Shown: positions 7,481-15,705, numbered from the stretch's first letter. The stretch: 36,025 bases of DNA from Herbaspirillum sp. YR522 (GCF_000282575.1 NZ_AKJA01000036.1:1-36025), one strand, 5' to 3'. The notes: generated by a model not told the origin, from the sequence alone. Numbers and translations: made by a program.

Positions 7481-8686
7481 CTAGTGAGCGATGCTTTTGC
7501 TCCGCGCTCCAGAACGAAAACCATGATGCTTGGCGCAGAAGGCAATTGCGAAGCCCACTGCAAGCAAGACAGCCATCATCAAAGGAAAACTTTGGGCGCC
7601 GAAGCGCTCTAGCAAGATACCTCCGACGACGCCGCCCCCGGCGATTACGCTGTTCCACGCCACTACGTTCATGGACAAGGCTACGTCCGCCCCATCGCCG
7701 GCTGTGTCGGCCAGGGCGGTCTGCAGGAGTGTGGCGGCGCCGCCGAATGTCAGCCCCCAGATAGCGACACCGAGGTAGACGGCGGTCGGAATGGTGGCCA
7801 GCCAGATAAAGGCGACGGACACCACGAAGAACGTTGCCAGGCTGGCCAGCACCGCGCTGCGCAGGTGCCGCTCTACCAGCCGGGCAGTCAGCGCAATTCC
7901 GGCCAGCGCCGCAAGCCCGAATATCAGCAGTACGGAGTCGACGCCGCGCAATAATCCAGCCTGTTCGATGAACGGCGCTACATAGGTGTAAAGGATGTTG
8001 TGCGCAAGCATCCACGCCATGACGGTAGCCAGCACCGGACGCACGCCCGGGGTGGCGAGCACCTTGCGCAAGGACAGCGACATATTTTCAGATTGACCAG
8101 GATAGTCGGGCACCTTGGCTAACACCCAAACAATAAGGAGCAGGGTCAGCGCGGACATAACACCGAACGCGCTCCGCCAACCGATCGAACCGCCCAGCCA
8201 TGTTCCTAACGGCACGCCCAGCGCAAGCGCAATAGGCGTGCCCACCATGGCAATGCTCAAGGCCTTCCCTTGCTGCTGCGGGTGCACCATGCGCCGCGCA
8301 TAGCTAGCGAGTAGGCTCCAGGCCAGACCCGCTGCGACGCCGGCGAAGAACCGCGCCGTGAGCGTGAGCCAATAGCTCGACGATACAGCGGTGATGGAGT
8401 TGAACACCAGAAAGCCCAGGATGGTGAAGAGCAGCACCGTGCGACGGCGCAAGCTGCGGGTGGCAATGGTTAGAGGTATGGCCGCCAGCAATGAGCCCAG
8501 CGCATAGGCGGTCACCATTTGTCCCGTCATTGCGGCGCTGATGTCGAGACCCTGCGAGATTTGAGGTAATAACCCAGCCGGCAGTGTTTCAGTAACGATG
8601 CAAATGAAGCCAGTCATGGCCAGGGCCAACAACGCGGCAATGGGTAACGGCGCAGCGGCGGTGTTGGAGATATCGGAAGTGGTCAT
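7481..8686 (-). CDS. MFS transporter, DHA1-type drug or sugar efflux pump
   Basis: A 401-residue, 12-helix major facilitator. The first helix (LPIAALLALAMTGFICIVTETLPAGLLPQIS) with the TETLPAG signature is typical of the AraJ/YdhP/NepI branch of DHA1 exporters. A loop 2-3 motif appears as ATRSLRRRTVLLF, and GTPIALALGVPLGTWLGG is the antiporter-type motif C in helix 5. It would export a toxic small molecule against a proton gradient across the inner membrane. ATG 8686 is chosen because the region further upstream is AT-rich and holds the operators. It is divergent from the TetR gene at 8895-9518. Confidence 0.88.
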   Translation of the reverse strand: MTTSDISNTAAAPLPIAALLALAMTGFICIVTETLPAGLLPQISQGLDISAAMTGQMVTAYALGSLLAAIPLTIATRSLRRRTVLLFTILGFLVFNSITAVSSSYWLTLTARFFAGVAAGLAWSLLASYARRMVHPQQQGKALSIAMVGTPIALALGVPLGTWLGGSIGWRSAFGVMSALTLLLIVWVLAKVPDYPGQSENMSLSLRKVLATPGVRPVLATVMAWMLAHNILYTYVAPFIEQAGLLRGVDSVLLIFGLAALAGIALTARLVERHLRSAVLASLATFFVVSVAFIWLATIPTAVYLGVAIWGLTFGGAATLLQTALADTAGDGADVALSMNVVAWNSVIAGGGVVGGILLERFGAQSFPLMMAVLLAVGFAIAFCAKHHGFRSGARSKSIAH

Positions 8687-8704
8687 TGGCTTGAAGAACC
8701 CATA

Positions 8705-8873
8705 TATGTATCGAATGGTATATAAATAAACAAAAAAATTGCCGTCGAACGCTGGGACGGCATGCGTGCAACATGGGACCGACCAGCTTGGCTGGCCATT
8801 TATATATCGATCGGTATAAATGTAGCGTCGAAGCGTGACGATTGTCAACGACTTATGTATCAATTAGTATTTA
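8705..8873. promoter_or_regulatory. Three TetR operators upstream of the MFS exporter
   Basis: Three 20-bp sites share the pattern TATRTATCRAWYRGTATWWA: 8705-8724, 8801-8820 and 8854-8873. Each is an imperfect palindrome (TATC-N5-GTAT core). One lies just upstream of the exporter, one mid-way, and one immediately before the TetR gene. The spread suggests repression of both genes and possible looping. The AT-rich sites stand out against GC-rich surroundings. Confidence 0.75.
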
Positions 8874-8894
8874 AGTATCAAAAGGGAGTAGCGT

Positions 8895-9518
8895 ATGGCA
8901 AAGATGGGACGGCCCCGTAGCTTTGACAGGGATACGGCAATTGAGCAAGCCTTGCACCTGTTCTGGGAGCAGGGTTACGAGGCCACATCGCTGAACCAAT
9001 TGAAGGCTGCGATAGCAGGCGGAATAAGCGCGCCTAGCTTTTATGCCGCATTTGTATCAAAAGAAGCGCTCTTCCACGAATGTGTCACCAGGTATCTGTC
9101 TACCTACGCCAAGGTTACCGAATGTTTATGGGATGAAAGTCTTGACCCGAAGGACGCTTTGGAGACAGCGCTGCGGCGCTCCGCACGCATGCAATGCGAG
9201 CGTGGTCATCCGAAAGGATGCATGGTGGCCCTGGGCGTCATGAGCGCTCCATCGCCTGGCTTGCTCGAGGTGACATCGGCGCTGACACAATCGCGAACCC
9301 GAACCCGTGCCGGTATCAAGTTTTGCGTCGAGAGGGGCATCAGTTCAGGTGAACTCAGGCAAGACACAAACGTACGTGGCATAACTGCGGTCTTCGACAG
9401 TTTCTTGCTGGGGCTTTCTACGTTGGCCAGGGATGGAGTGACTATCCAGACGATGGAATTTTCCATCTCCCATGTAATGACTCTCTGGAACAACCCTGCT
9501 CATAATAGTTACGCATGA
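8895..9518 (+). CDS. TetR-family repressor of the MFS exporter
   Basis: A 207-residue TetR-family protein of the GRPRSFDRDTAIEQALHLFWEQGYEATSL subgroup, with HTH residues at about 9-55. A TetR_C-type ligand domain follows, containing ERGHPKGCMVALG, a segment common in this subgroup. ATG 8895 is well supported by AAAGGGAG (8881-8888). It is divergent from the MFS gene, with three shared operators between. It is likely relieved by a substrate of the exporter. Confidence 0.88.
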   Translation: MAKMGRPRSFDRDTAIEQALHLFWEQGYEATSLNQLKAAIAGGISAPSFYAAFVSKEALFHECVTRYLSTYAKVTECLWDESLDPKDALETALRRSARMQCERGHPKGCMVALGVMSAPSPGLLEVTSALTQSRTRTRAGIKFCVERGISSGELRQDTNVRGITAVFDSFLLGLSTLARDGVTIQTMEFSISHVMTLWNNPAHNSYA

Positions 9519-10111
9519 ATCGACGGCGTTGTGATGTGTAAAGGCTGATTTCTTTGCGAGCGGGAAAGCGCTTGTAAAGGATGACATCGCGATTGGCGCC
9601 ATTTTTCTGGGATAGTGGCGCGATTATGGCGCGATTTGAAAAATTCAGCGTCAATCGCCCCATTCGGCATAGGTCATGGCTTCTTGTAGCCGATGGCGAC
9701 GACCAACAAGGCAAGGCGATAGAAAGGCATGGCGTTCTCCCAGGAAGCTTGAGCAGTACTGCATTCGGTATGGGCTTATCTTGCTCCGCCGCTGCTACAT
9801 CGCTATTTCAGTTTTCGAGCCGATTATTTCTACTGAAACATTTACCCTGCCAGACGCCTCACCAATCCATTGCCGCTTTATCAACCCGCCATTAAGTAGC
9901 ACTCTTCCACACGCCCTTCGGGAACATGAGGCTGACACGCAAACTCTCCTGGGTCCTCCGAATCCAGTGATGATCGGTTAAACTCTGCGCACTTACAAAA
10001 ATTAACAATTGCGTACGGGGCCGCCTGATTGCTGCATGATTTTTTGGCATGAATAGCCGACTAGTGCACCGGCCGGCATTGCAGCGGCGCCATCCAGTCA
10101 TGGGGAATGTC
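9519..10111. other. Gene-poor gap with coding scraps
   Basis: No intact gene of normal size is evident over about 590 bp. Fragments with coding character lie on the minus strand: a 35-codon open stretch at 9795-9902 and part of another frame reading RVSLMFPKGVWKSAT (ending at 9892). There is also an 18-codon mini-ORF at 9674-9730 (MPFYRLALLVVAIGYKKP) with GGGAG 6 bp before its ATG. It looks like a decayed remnant. Confidence 0.4.
9795..9902 (-). pseudogene. Possible decayed gene fragment
   Basis: A minus-strand stretch of 35 codons contains WIGEASGRVNVSVEIIGSK and ends at a stop at 9795-9797. Its amino-acid pattern (alternating hydrophobic strands, no runs of rare codons) looks coding. It has no convincing start; the preceding bases continue better in another frame (VSLMFPKGVWK), which suggests a frameshift near 9895-9915. 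The family was not recognised. Confidence 0.25.
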
Positions 10112-12127
10112 ATGTTTGAACACTGGACGAAATCCATCCTGGGTCTTGCCGCAGCGACGGCGCTCCCAGCTTTTGGTCAGTCGACGTTGCCGGGGAGCTT
10201 TACGGACACCGGCGTGGCCGCTACCCCCCTGGAGATGAATGCGGCCGGCAATATCTTCGTTGGCGAATTCAATGTGGCGCCCACCCAGGCGCACGCCTTT
10301 CGCTGGTCGTCGTCCTCCAATTCACTAGTCGATATGGGAACGCTGGGCGGCAGTTCGTCGGTGGCTTTCGGCATCAATGCGAAAGGCGACATCATCGTCG
10401 GGCAGGCCACTATCGCCGGCGATACCGCCACTCATGCATTTGTGTGGAGCGCCGCTTCGGGCATCATGGCCGACCTGGGAACGCTGGGTGGCACCTATGC
10501 CGCTGCCACCGGCGTGAGCAGGACTGGCGACGTGATCGCGGGGGCATCCATGATTGCAGGCGACGTCAGCATGCATGCCTTCCGCTGGAGCGCGACATCA
10601 AATGTCATGACTGACCTGGGCACATTGGGTGGCCGCACGTCGAGTGGCCTGGCGCTGAGCGCCGACGGCAATGTGGTGGTGGGCTACTCCTATCTGGCCG
10701 ATAACACGACGCGCCGCGCCTTTCGCTGGACCGCCGCATCCAACCTGATGAGCGATCTGGGGTCGCTGGGCGGGACGATGTCGTCGGCTACCGCCACCAA
10801 TGCCGCAGGCGATGTGGTAGTCGGTTACTCCACGCTGGCCGGCGGCACGACCCCTCATGCGTTTCGATGGACTGCCGCATCCGGCCTGATGAGCGACCTC
10901 GGCACACTCGGCAGCAACTATGCGTCCGCCACCGGCACCAATGCGGCCGGCGATGTCGTGATCGGCAATTCCTATCCGGCTGGAAATACGGGTGTGCAAG
11001 GCTTTCGCTGGACCAGCGGCAACGGCATGCAGTCGATCGAAGCCTGGCTTGCCGCCAATGGGGTGAGCGTTGGCAATGTGCGCACCTCCAGCGCTACTGC
11101 CATCAACGCAGAAGGCAATGTCATCGTCGGCACCCTGTCCAATGGCAACGTCTATCTGGCGCGCGTGCCCTCCAGCGCTGCTGGCGGCGGCGCCGGGTTG
11201 ATCGATGCCCAGCAGTTCAATAGCGGGCTGGCCAAGGTCAGCAATTCCGGGCTGCTGGCGGCCAACGATGCCGAGACCGCCATGGATGGCCTGCACAGCA
11301 ATCCGATGCAGATGTTGCTGGCGCCCGGGCGCGCAACGTTCTGGGCTGCAGGCGATGCAGGCCGTCAGACGCGCGCGCCTTATGACAGCAAGCTGGGCAT
11401 CGCCGAGATCGGCTATGGCTATCGCGCCAGCCAGCACTGGCAGGTCAACCTTGCCGCCGGCCGCACTTACAGCCAGGCCGATACCGGCCTGGGCGGGCGT
11501 ACCAGTGCGCGCAGCACGTACGTTGCGCCGGAAGTCATCCTGAGCATGCCGGCCTCGTCCTATCTCACGCTGACCGGCTACTACGGCCAGGGCCGCGCCG
11601 ATATCGATCGGGTCTACCTCAATGCCGGGCTACCGCTAGGCACATCGGGCCACCCCGACCAGGAGACGGTGGGTGCGCGTTTGCGATGGGATATGGTCGA
11701 CCTGGCGCGCTGGGGAAAGGTGCGATTGACGCCCTATACCAGCCTGACCTGGATGCGCACGCGCACCCAGGGATATCGCGAACAGGGTGGTGCGTTTCCG
11801 GTAGATTGGCGAGCACGAGTGGACCGCACAACGACTGCACGTATCGGGCTGGATGCCGTCTATCCGCTGACGGCGGCAAGCACCTTGCAATTGCGTGCGG
11901 AAGGCGCCCATCGTTTCGAGCGCACCGGCGCCAACACCTCCGGCGAAGTGCTGGGACTATACGGCTTCGACTTTGCCGGGCAGGACATCAAGCAGGATTG
12001 GTTACGCCTGGGACTGGGCATGCAATCGCGGATAGGCGACGGCATCGCCAGCATGATGCTCAATGCCACCACCCAGGGCGAGGCCCCGTCCTACTGGATC
12101 TCGGCTAACTACCGCTGGGAGTTCTAG
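10112..12127 (+). CDS. HAF-repeat autotransporter-like secreted protein
   Basis: A 671-residue protein. Residues 1-23 form a signal peptide (KSILGLAAATALPAFGQ). Residues 55-310 hold repeats of 47 residues with HAFRW, DLGTLGG and NAAGDVVVG blocks, the signature of the HAF (extracellular repeat) family, probably a beta-propeller or beta-helix passenger. A linker follows, and from about 410 an autotransporter-like beta domain with alternating strands (IAEIGYGYRASQHWQVNLAAGR) ends in the aromatic YRWEF expected of an outer-membrane barrel. It should be displayed on or released from the cell surface, perhaps as an adhesin; its partner is unknown. ATG 10112 is preferred over two in-frame upstream ATGs because TGGGGA precedes it and the signal peptide begins there. 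It is a single-gene unit. Confidence 0.85.
   Translation: MFEHWTKSILGLAAATALPAFGQSTLPGSFTDTGVAATPLEMNAAGNIFVGEFNVAPTQAHAFRWSSSSNSLVDMGTLGGSSSVAFGINAKGDIIVGQATIAGDTATHAFVWSAASGIMADLGTLGGTYAAATGVSRTGDVIAGASMIAGDVSMHAFRWSATSNVMTDLGTLGGRTSSGLALSADGNVVVGYSYLADNTTRRAFRWTAASNLMSDLGSLGGTMSSATATNAAGDVVVGYSTLAGGTTPHAFRWTAASGLMSDLGTLGSNYASATGTNAAGDVVIGNSYPAGNTGVQGFRWTSGNGMQSIEAWLAANGVSVGNVRTSSATAINAEGNVIVGTLSNGNVYLARVPSSAAGGGAGLIDAQQFNSGLAKVSNSGLLAANDAETAMDGLHSNPMQMLLAPGRATFWAAGDAGRQTRAPYDSKLGIAEIGYGYRASQHWQVNLAAGRTYSQADTGLGGRTSARSTYVAPEVILSMPASSYLTLTGYYGQGRADIDRVYLNAGLPLGTSGHPDQETVGARLRWDMVDLARWGKVRLTPYTSLTWMRTRTQGYREQGGAFPVDWRARVDRTTTARIGLDAVYPLTAASTLQLRAEGAHRFERTGANTSGEVLGLYGFDFAGQDIKQDWLRLGLGMQSRIGDGIASMMLNATTQGEAPSYWISANYRWEF
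10292..11011 (+). repeat. HAF repeats on an exact 141-bp period
   Basis: The (H/R/Q)(A/G)F(R/V)W anchor occurs at 10292, 10433, 10574, 10715, 10856 and 10997, each exactly 141 bp (47 codons) apart. The DNA between copies has diverged while the length has not, so the period is under structural constraint. Confidence 0.9.
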
Positions 12128-12280
12128 GAGGGATCACGCCTTCGAAGGGATCCGGTAGGCAGCTATTGGCCAGAGACAATTCTCCTCTCCTGTACATCAA
12201 TCAGGATTCACAGTTTCAAGCCTTTCCGATACGACAGGAGAGTTCAACGCTGTGTGGAAAAATGCATTGCTTTCATAGCC

Positions 12281-12301
12281 CGCTGTCGGCCAGAAGTAGC
12301 C
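12281..12301. repeat. CGGCCAG-type intergenic repeat, copy 1
   Basis: TCGGCCAGAAGTAGCC (12286-12301) is identical over 16 bp to copy 3 at 13335-13350. The left half of the palindrome is degraded here. It lies just upstream of the small gene at 12328. Confidence 0.6.
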
Positions 12302-12327
12302 TCATACGAACAATTTCTTAAAATCAC

Positions 12328-12570
12328 ATGCTCGACAAATATCTAGCGCGTTCAATAATCGACATGTTTATCTTCCTGGAGTTTACGGATGATTCACACG
12401 TGGATGCAGACTTGGCGGTTTCCCAAATGGAAGCGCTCGCGGCCCAACTGCAGCGGGTTTTGGAACCGGCAAAATCAGACCTGATTGCCCAGATCCGGGA
12501 CCTGGCGCCTGACTATGGAGAACACTCGGATTTTGTCCAAGCGTTGCCGCAGGCGATGGGCCTTGAATGA
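12328..12570 (+). CDS. Small conserved protein, immunity-like
   Basis: An 80-residue acidic protein (MLDKYLARSIID, FIFLEFTDDSHVDADLAV, LAPDYGEHSDFVQALPQAMGLE). I recall proteins of this pattern in bacterial genomes as hypotheticals, but know no function. Its size, its acidity and its neighbourhood of other small, partly broken genes fit orphan immunity proteins. No toxin gene is visible nearby, so this is only an inference. No Shine-Dalgarno precedes ATG 12328; an alternative ATG lies at 12364. It lies between copies 1 and 2 of the intergenic repeat. Confidence 0.6.
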   Translation: MLDKYLARSIIDMFIFLEFTDDSHVDADLAVSQMEALAAQLQRVLEPAKSDLIAQIRDLAPDYGEHSDFVQALPQAMGLE

Positions 12571-12580
12571 CGATTATCAT

Positions 12581-12606
12581 GTCTGCAATCGGCCAGTAGC
12601 TGACTT
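12581..12606. repeat. CGGCCAG-type intergenic repeat, copy 2
   Basis: GTCTGCAATCGGCCAGTAGC, a degenerate member. Its first 13 bp (GTCTGCAATCGGC) recur exactly at 13516-13528. It lies directly after the stop of the 12328-12570 gene. Confidence 0.55.
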
Positions 12607-12681
12607 TACGCTACCAGACCTTGCGATACGTTTTAGGGGAAGACCTAAGTTGATAACCGACCAAGAAATTTATAAGACGCA

Positions 12682-12990
12682 ATGAACTACGTATCAGCGA
12701 TATTTAACGAGTCGGTAAGGATTGTGACCTCTGGACCAATTCCACCTGACATCGAGGTGCTGGCCGCGAACCTAAATTCGGGTGAAGCGCATCTGCCATT
12801 TTCCTCGAAGCAGAATCTGGCTGAGGTTCTTACTGCCTTGCAGCGTGCTAGATTCTTTTTTTCCGATGAGCCGGCGGGCTGGCCACCTGCTGCGGTGTTT
12901 CAGCAACTTCGCGAAGAATCGCTTGTGAGTGGGAAGGTTTTGACCGTTTCTTGGAAAAGGCAGGATGAGCCTATTTTTGGAGAGGCATGA
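12682..12990 (+). CDS. Small protein of unknown function
   Basis: A 102-residue protein (SAIFNESVRIVTSGPIPPDIEVLAANLNSGEAHLPFSSK) without a recognised domain. It is AT-richer than the metabolic genes around it. Its stop codon overlaps the start of the next, frameshifted gene in an ATGA junction (12987-12990), so the two formed a translationally coupled pair. ATG 12682 has no good ribosome binding site. It may belong with the immunity-like genes of this islet. Confidence 0.55.
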   Translation: MNYVSAIFNESVRIVTSGPIPPDIEVLAANLNSGEAHLPFSSKQNLAEVLTALQRARFFFSDEPAGWPPAAVFQQLREESLVSGKVLTVSWKRQDEPIFGEA

Positions 12991-13267
12991 CGAGTCCGCC
13001 AGAAGGGGACAACATCGCTACGATCTTCTGTAAAGATAAAGGCAGAAGCTGAGCGACAAGGTCTTGAATGCTTCGTGTCGCCGAAGCCCTTGGCAGAGGG
13101 CTTCTGGCTTTGCTCGACTAAACAGGGCTATGAGGCGTTCTATTTCGAAAAAGGAATTCGCATGTATAGAGGAATTATCCTCTCTGTCTGAAGCATTCGA
13201 TGCTTGGCTTGAGAATGAACTTCAGAGTATGCACTTCCCAAAAGTCAGATCGCCATGTGATAACTGA
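12987..13267 (+). pseudogene. Small gene broken by two frameshifts
   Basis: Three successive frames join into one plausible 95-residue protein. It starts at ATG 12987 as MTSPPEGDNIATIF; near 13028 it shifts to KIKAEAERQGLECFVSPKP, then LAEGFWLCSTKQGYEAFYFE, until about 13170. It then shifts again to IEELSSLSEAFDAWLENELQ, ending at 13267. The last part resembles the C-terminal helix of SMI1/immunity-type proteins (S-x-S-F-x-x-WL). Each frame on its own stops early. The ATGA overlap with the upstream gene argues it was once expressed with it. The function is unknown, and the losses may be real decay or sequence errors. Confidence 0.55.
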
Positions 13268-13326
13268 AATCAGCGAAAATTGGACGCTGGTAATTTCGAC
13301 AATCCAATAGGTATTGGAGCTAGCAT

Positions 13327-13350
13327 GTCTACTTTCGGCCAGAAGTAGCC
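13327..13350. repeat. CGGCCAG-type intergenic repeat, copy 3 (best preserved)
   Basis: GTCTACTT, TCGGCCAG and AAGTAGCC make a hairpin-forming element: CTACTT and AAGTAG pair perfectly around TCGGCCAG. It follows the double-frameshift pseudogene. Confidence 0.65.
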
Positions 13351-13399
13351 ATCAAACAAAGATAATCAAATGAACTCAGGGATATCTTCCGCCGGTTAA

Positions 13400-13501
13400 G
13401 ATAAGAGCGAACTCGCCGACGAGTTCGAAATGGTCTTGTCACTAGTTGCTGTTGGAGAAGCACCAAATGATCGACGGCCGGGAGTACCTGGTATCTGCTG
13501 A
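13400..13501 (+). pseudogene. 3' remnant of a small gene
   Basis: A 33-codon open stretch between in-frame stops encodes SELADEFEMVLSLVAVGEAP followed by NDRRPGVPGIC and a stop at 13499-13501. It has coding character but no start codon near its beginning, so it looks like the C-terminal end of a lost gene. The family was not recognised. Confidence 0.35.
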
Positions 13502-13515
13502 GAATACCCGTCAAA

Positions 13516-13541
13516 GTCTGCAATCGGCGGCCAGCCAGAAC
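13516..13541. repeat. CGGCCAG-type intergenic repeat, copy 4
   Basis: GTCTGCAATCGGC (13516-13528) is an exact 13-bp match to copy 2, followed by GGCCAGCCAGAAC. It precedes the 285-residue gene at 13603. Confidence 0.5.
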
Positions 13542-13602
13542 ATCGAGCGGCTGGCTGGCGTGTAGGCCGATCGAAGAACCCTATAGCAAACTTAGATAAA
13601 CG

Positions 13603-14460
13603 ATGAGCTACGATCTGTTTTTCACGTTCCCGCAGCCCACACAGCGAAGTGCTGTGGAGGAATACTTCTGCCGCCGTCCGCACTACCAACTCAATGGGTC
13701 AGCGGTCTACCAGAGCCGGGACACGGGGGTGTACTTCCTATTCGAATTTCGAGCGAGCGATGACGACCCAAATCAGCTGGTGGGTGCGTCACTGAACGTC
13801 AACTACTTCCGCCCGCACATCTTCGGCCTGGAGGCCGAGCCTGAGGTCCGCGCGTTTGTGGAGCACTTTCAGCTCGACGTCGAAGATCCGCAAATGCACG
13901 GCATGGGCCGAGGCCCGTACACCCAGGAAGGGTTCCTCGCTGGGTGGAATGCTGGAAATGAGTTCGGCTACAAGGCGATCACATCAAAGCAAAAGGGCCC
14001 GTTTCTAGCCTATCCTGAAGCGAAGATTGAGGCAGCCTGGCGATGGAATCGCGCGAAGTCGTCATTACAAGAGGAGTTCGGTGAAGTCCTGTTCGTACCC
14101 ACAATCATGTTTGCGACCATTGATGGCCAATTGCGCTCGGTAGTAGTGTGGGGAGATGGTATTCCAACTCTCATGCCGCAGACGGACGCAGTGATTGTGG
14201 CCAGAGACGAACTGGGTCCCAGGCCCCTGTTTCGTCCGCGAACAAAGGACACTTGCGTTGTCGCGCCGGACAATCTAGTGGACCTGTTCGGGCCATTTGT
14301 CGAGAAGGGCTACACGCTACCGGTCCGAGTACCTACGTACGAGAGGCCCACACGCGATATAGGTAAGTTCTTCCGGGGGCTACGTGCTTTCACTGGTCAA
14401 CTGAAGATCATTTCGGTTGACGATGTTTTGAGTGAAGAACTGCTTAGCAAGTACGGCTGA
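13603..14460 (+). CDS. Hypothetical protein, possible orphan immunity protein
   Basis: A 285-residue soluble protein with no signal peptide or membrane helix. The MSYDLFF start is common among immunity-type proteins of polymorphic-toxin loci, but no specific family was recognised. The middle holds GMGRGPYTQEGFLAGWNAGN, and the C-terminal part is rich in beta-type segments (RSVVVWGDGIPTLMPQTDAVIVARDE). It is intact from ATG 13603 to the stop at 14460. No toxin lies upstream. Whatever its job, it sits at the end of an islet of small unknown genes with repeats between them. Confidence 0.6.
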   Translation: MSYDLFFTFPQPTQRSAVEEYFCRRPHYQLNGSAVYQSRDTGVYFLFEFRASDDDPNQLVGASLNVNYFRPHIFGLEAEPEVRAFVEHFQLDVEDPQMHGMGRGPYTQEGFLAGWNAGNEFGYKAITSKQKGPFLAYPEAKIEAAWRWNRAKSSLQEEFGEVLFVPTIMFATIDGQLRSVVVWGDGIPTLMPQTDAVIVARDELGPRPLFRPRTKDTCVVAPDNLVDLFGPFVEKGYTLPVRVPTYERPTRDIGKFFRGLRAFTGQLKIISVDDVLSEELLSKYG

Positions 14461-14654
14461 CCCTTGTCAAGAACCAATCTTCAGGCGCCAAGAGTGCCAC
14501 GGTATCTCAATGACGGTGGCAAGGTTGCAGCCAAGACTCTCGCCGAGAGAGAGGCCTTCATCCGCCGGATAGATAACAAGTCCTTCATCACCAGTTCGCG
14601 AACGTCTGGAATCTGCCAAAACCGGACTTGCTTGCGAATAGCAGGCCGGTGGCC

Positions 14655-15551
14655 TCAAACGACGACGCTCGATACATCCACCAGATTTTCACGCAGACGG
14701 GAAGCATCTCGTTTCGGCGGATGCCCAAACAGTCGGGAATAGTCGCGGCTAAATTGCGACGGACTTTCGTATCCCACCGCATAGGCAGCCCGAGTCGCAT
14801 CCACGTCCGAGGCCAGTAAACGCCGGGCAGCTTGCAGCCGCAGCGTCTTGTGGTATTGCAGGGGGCTCATCGATGTGGCCGTGCGGAAGTGGCGGTTGAA
14901 TGACGCAACGCTCATGCCTGCAATGCCAGCCACCGTCTTGATCGGGAATGATTCATCATAGTGGTTCCGCATCCAGTCAATCGCCCTCCTGACCTGCGTC
15001 AGTCGTCCTTCTTCACGGCCGATTTGCCGCAGCAACGGCCCATGCGGGCTTTGTAGTAGCCGGTATATGAGCTCGCGCTCACGAGATGCGGCGAGGACAG
15101 GAATATCGTCTGGCGTATCAAGCAAGGCCAGTAAATGATCCCAGGCTTCAAGCACATCGCGCGATACCGTCTCAATGTTGAATGCAGGAAGCTCTTTTTT
15201 TAGTTGGGCAGCCGGCATGTCGGCAATCAGTGAGGTGAAGATGCCGTGATCCAGCGTCAGGCCGGTGCCGACGTAAGGCTTATCGCCATCCATTTCAAAC
15301 ACACAACAGGTCGTCGGCAAATCGATCAAGGAAGCAAAGCAGGCGCCTGCACTGTAGCGCAGCATCTTCTGGTTCACCATCATCTGCTTGGCGCCTTGCA
15401 AGATCAGGCACACGCCAGCGCCGATCGCCATCATGGTCGGTTCCGGTTGCCGAAAGGCGCCGATGGCAACCCTGGGAATTGCGGTTTCCAGGCTCTTCGG
15501 GTCTTCGTGGCGCAGCACGCGCCGGCTCATCTGATCAAGGAGATCTTTCAT
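14655..15551 (-). CDS. AraC-family transcriptional regulator
   Basis: A 298-residue regulator with an AraC-type N-terminal cupin-like domain (residues 20-170: CLILQGAKQMMVNQKMLRYSAG, the AraC_N class) and two C-terminal helix-turn-helices (about 200-290: IKTVAGIAGMSVASFNRHF, AAYAVGYESPSQFSRDYSRLFG). This class commonly activates an adjacent alcohol dehydrogenase or SDR gene. ATG 15551 (MKDLLDQM) is chosen as the conserved start, although no clear Shine-Dalgarno is present; the frame is open upstream to 15572. It is divergent from the SDR at 15706, its likely target. Confidence 0.88.
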   Translation of the reverse strand: MKDLLDQMSRRVLRHEDPKSLETAIPRVAIGAFRQPEPTMMAIGAGVCLILQGAKQMMVNQKMLRYSAGACFASLIDLPTTCCVFEMDGDKPYVGTGLTLDHGIFTSLIADMPAAQLKKELPAFNIETVSRDVLEAWDHLLALLDTPDDIPVLAASRERELIYRLLQSPHGPLLRQIGREEGRLTQVRRAIDWMRNHYDESFPIKTVAGIAGMSVASFNRHFRTATSMSPLQYHKTLRLQAARRLLASDVDATRAAYAVGYESPSQFSRDYSRLFGHPPKRDASRLRENLVDVSSVVV

Positions 15552-15705
15552 GCTTATAGTGTGCCAGCACAAACGTTCATCCTCAACAAAATGAGCGGAT
15601 CAGGCAATAAATTGCGCAGTTTTGGCGAAAACGCCTTTGGTCTCAAGCGTATCTTGGCAAGACACGTGCGGTATCGCACGCCTCTGAACTCAACAGGAGA
15701 AAGTC

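Noticed and set aside
12485..12685. 66-codon frame overlapping the small gene at 12328
   Set aside because: It overlaps a more plausible reading frame, has no ribosome binding site and has an ordinary shadow composition.
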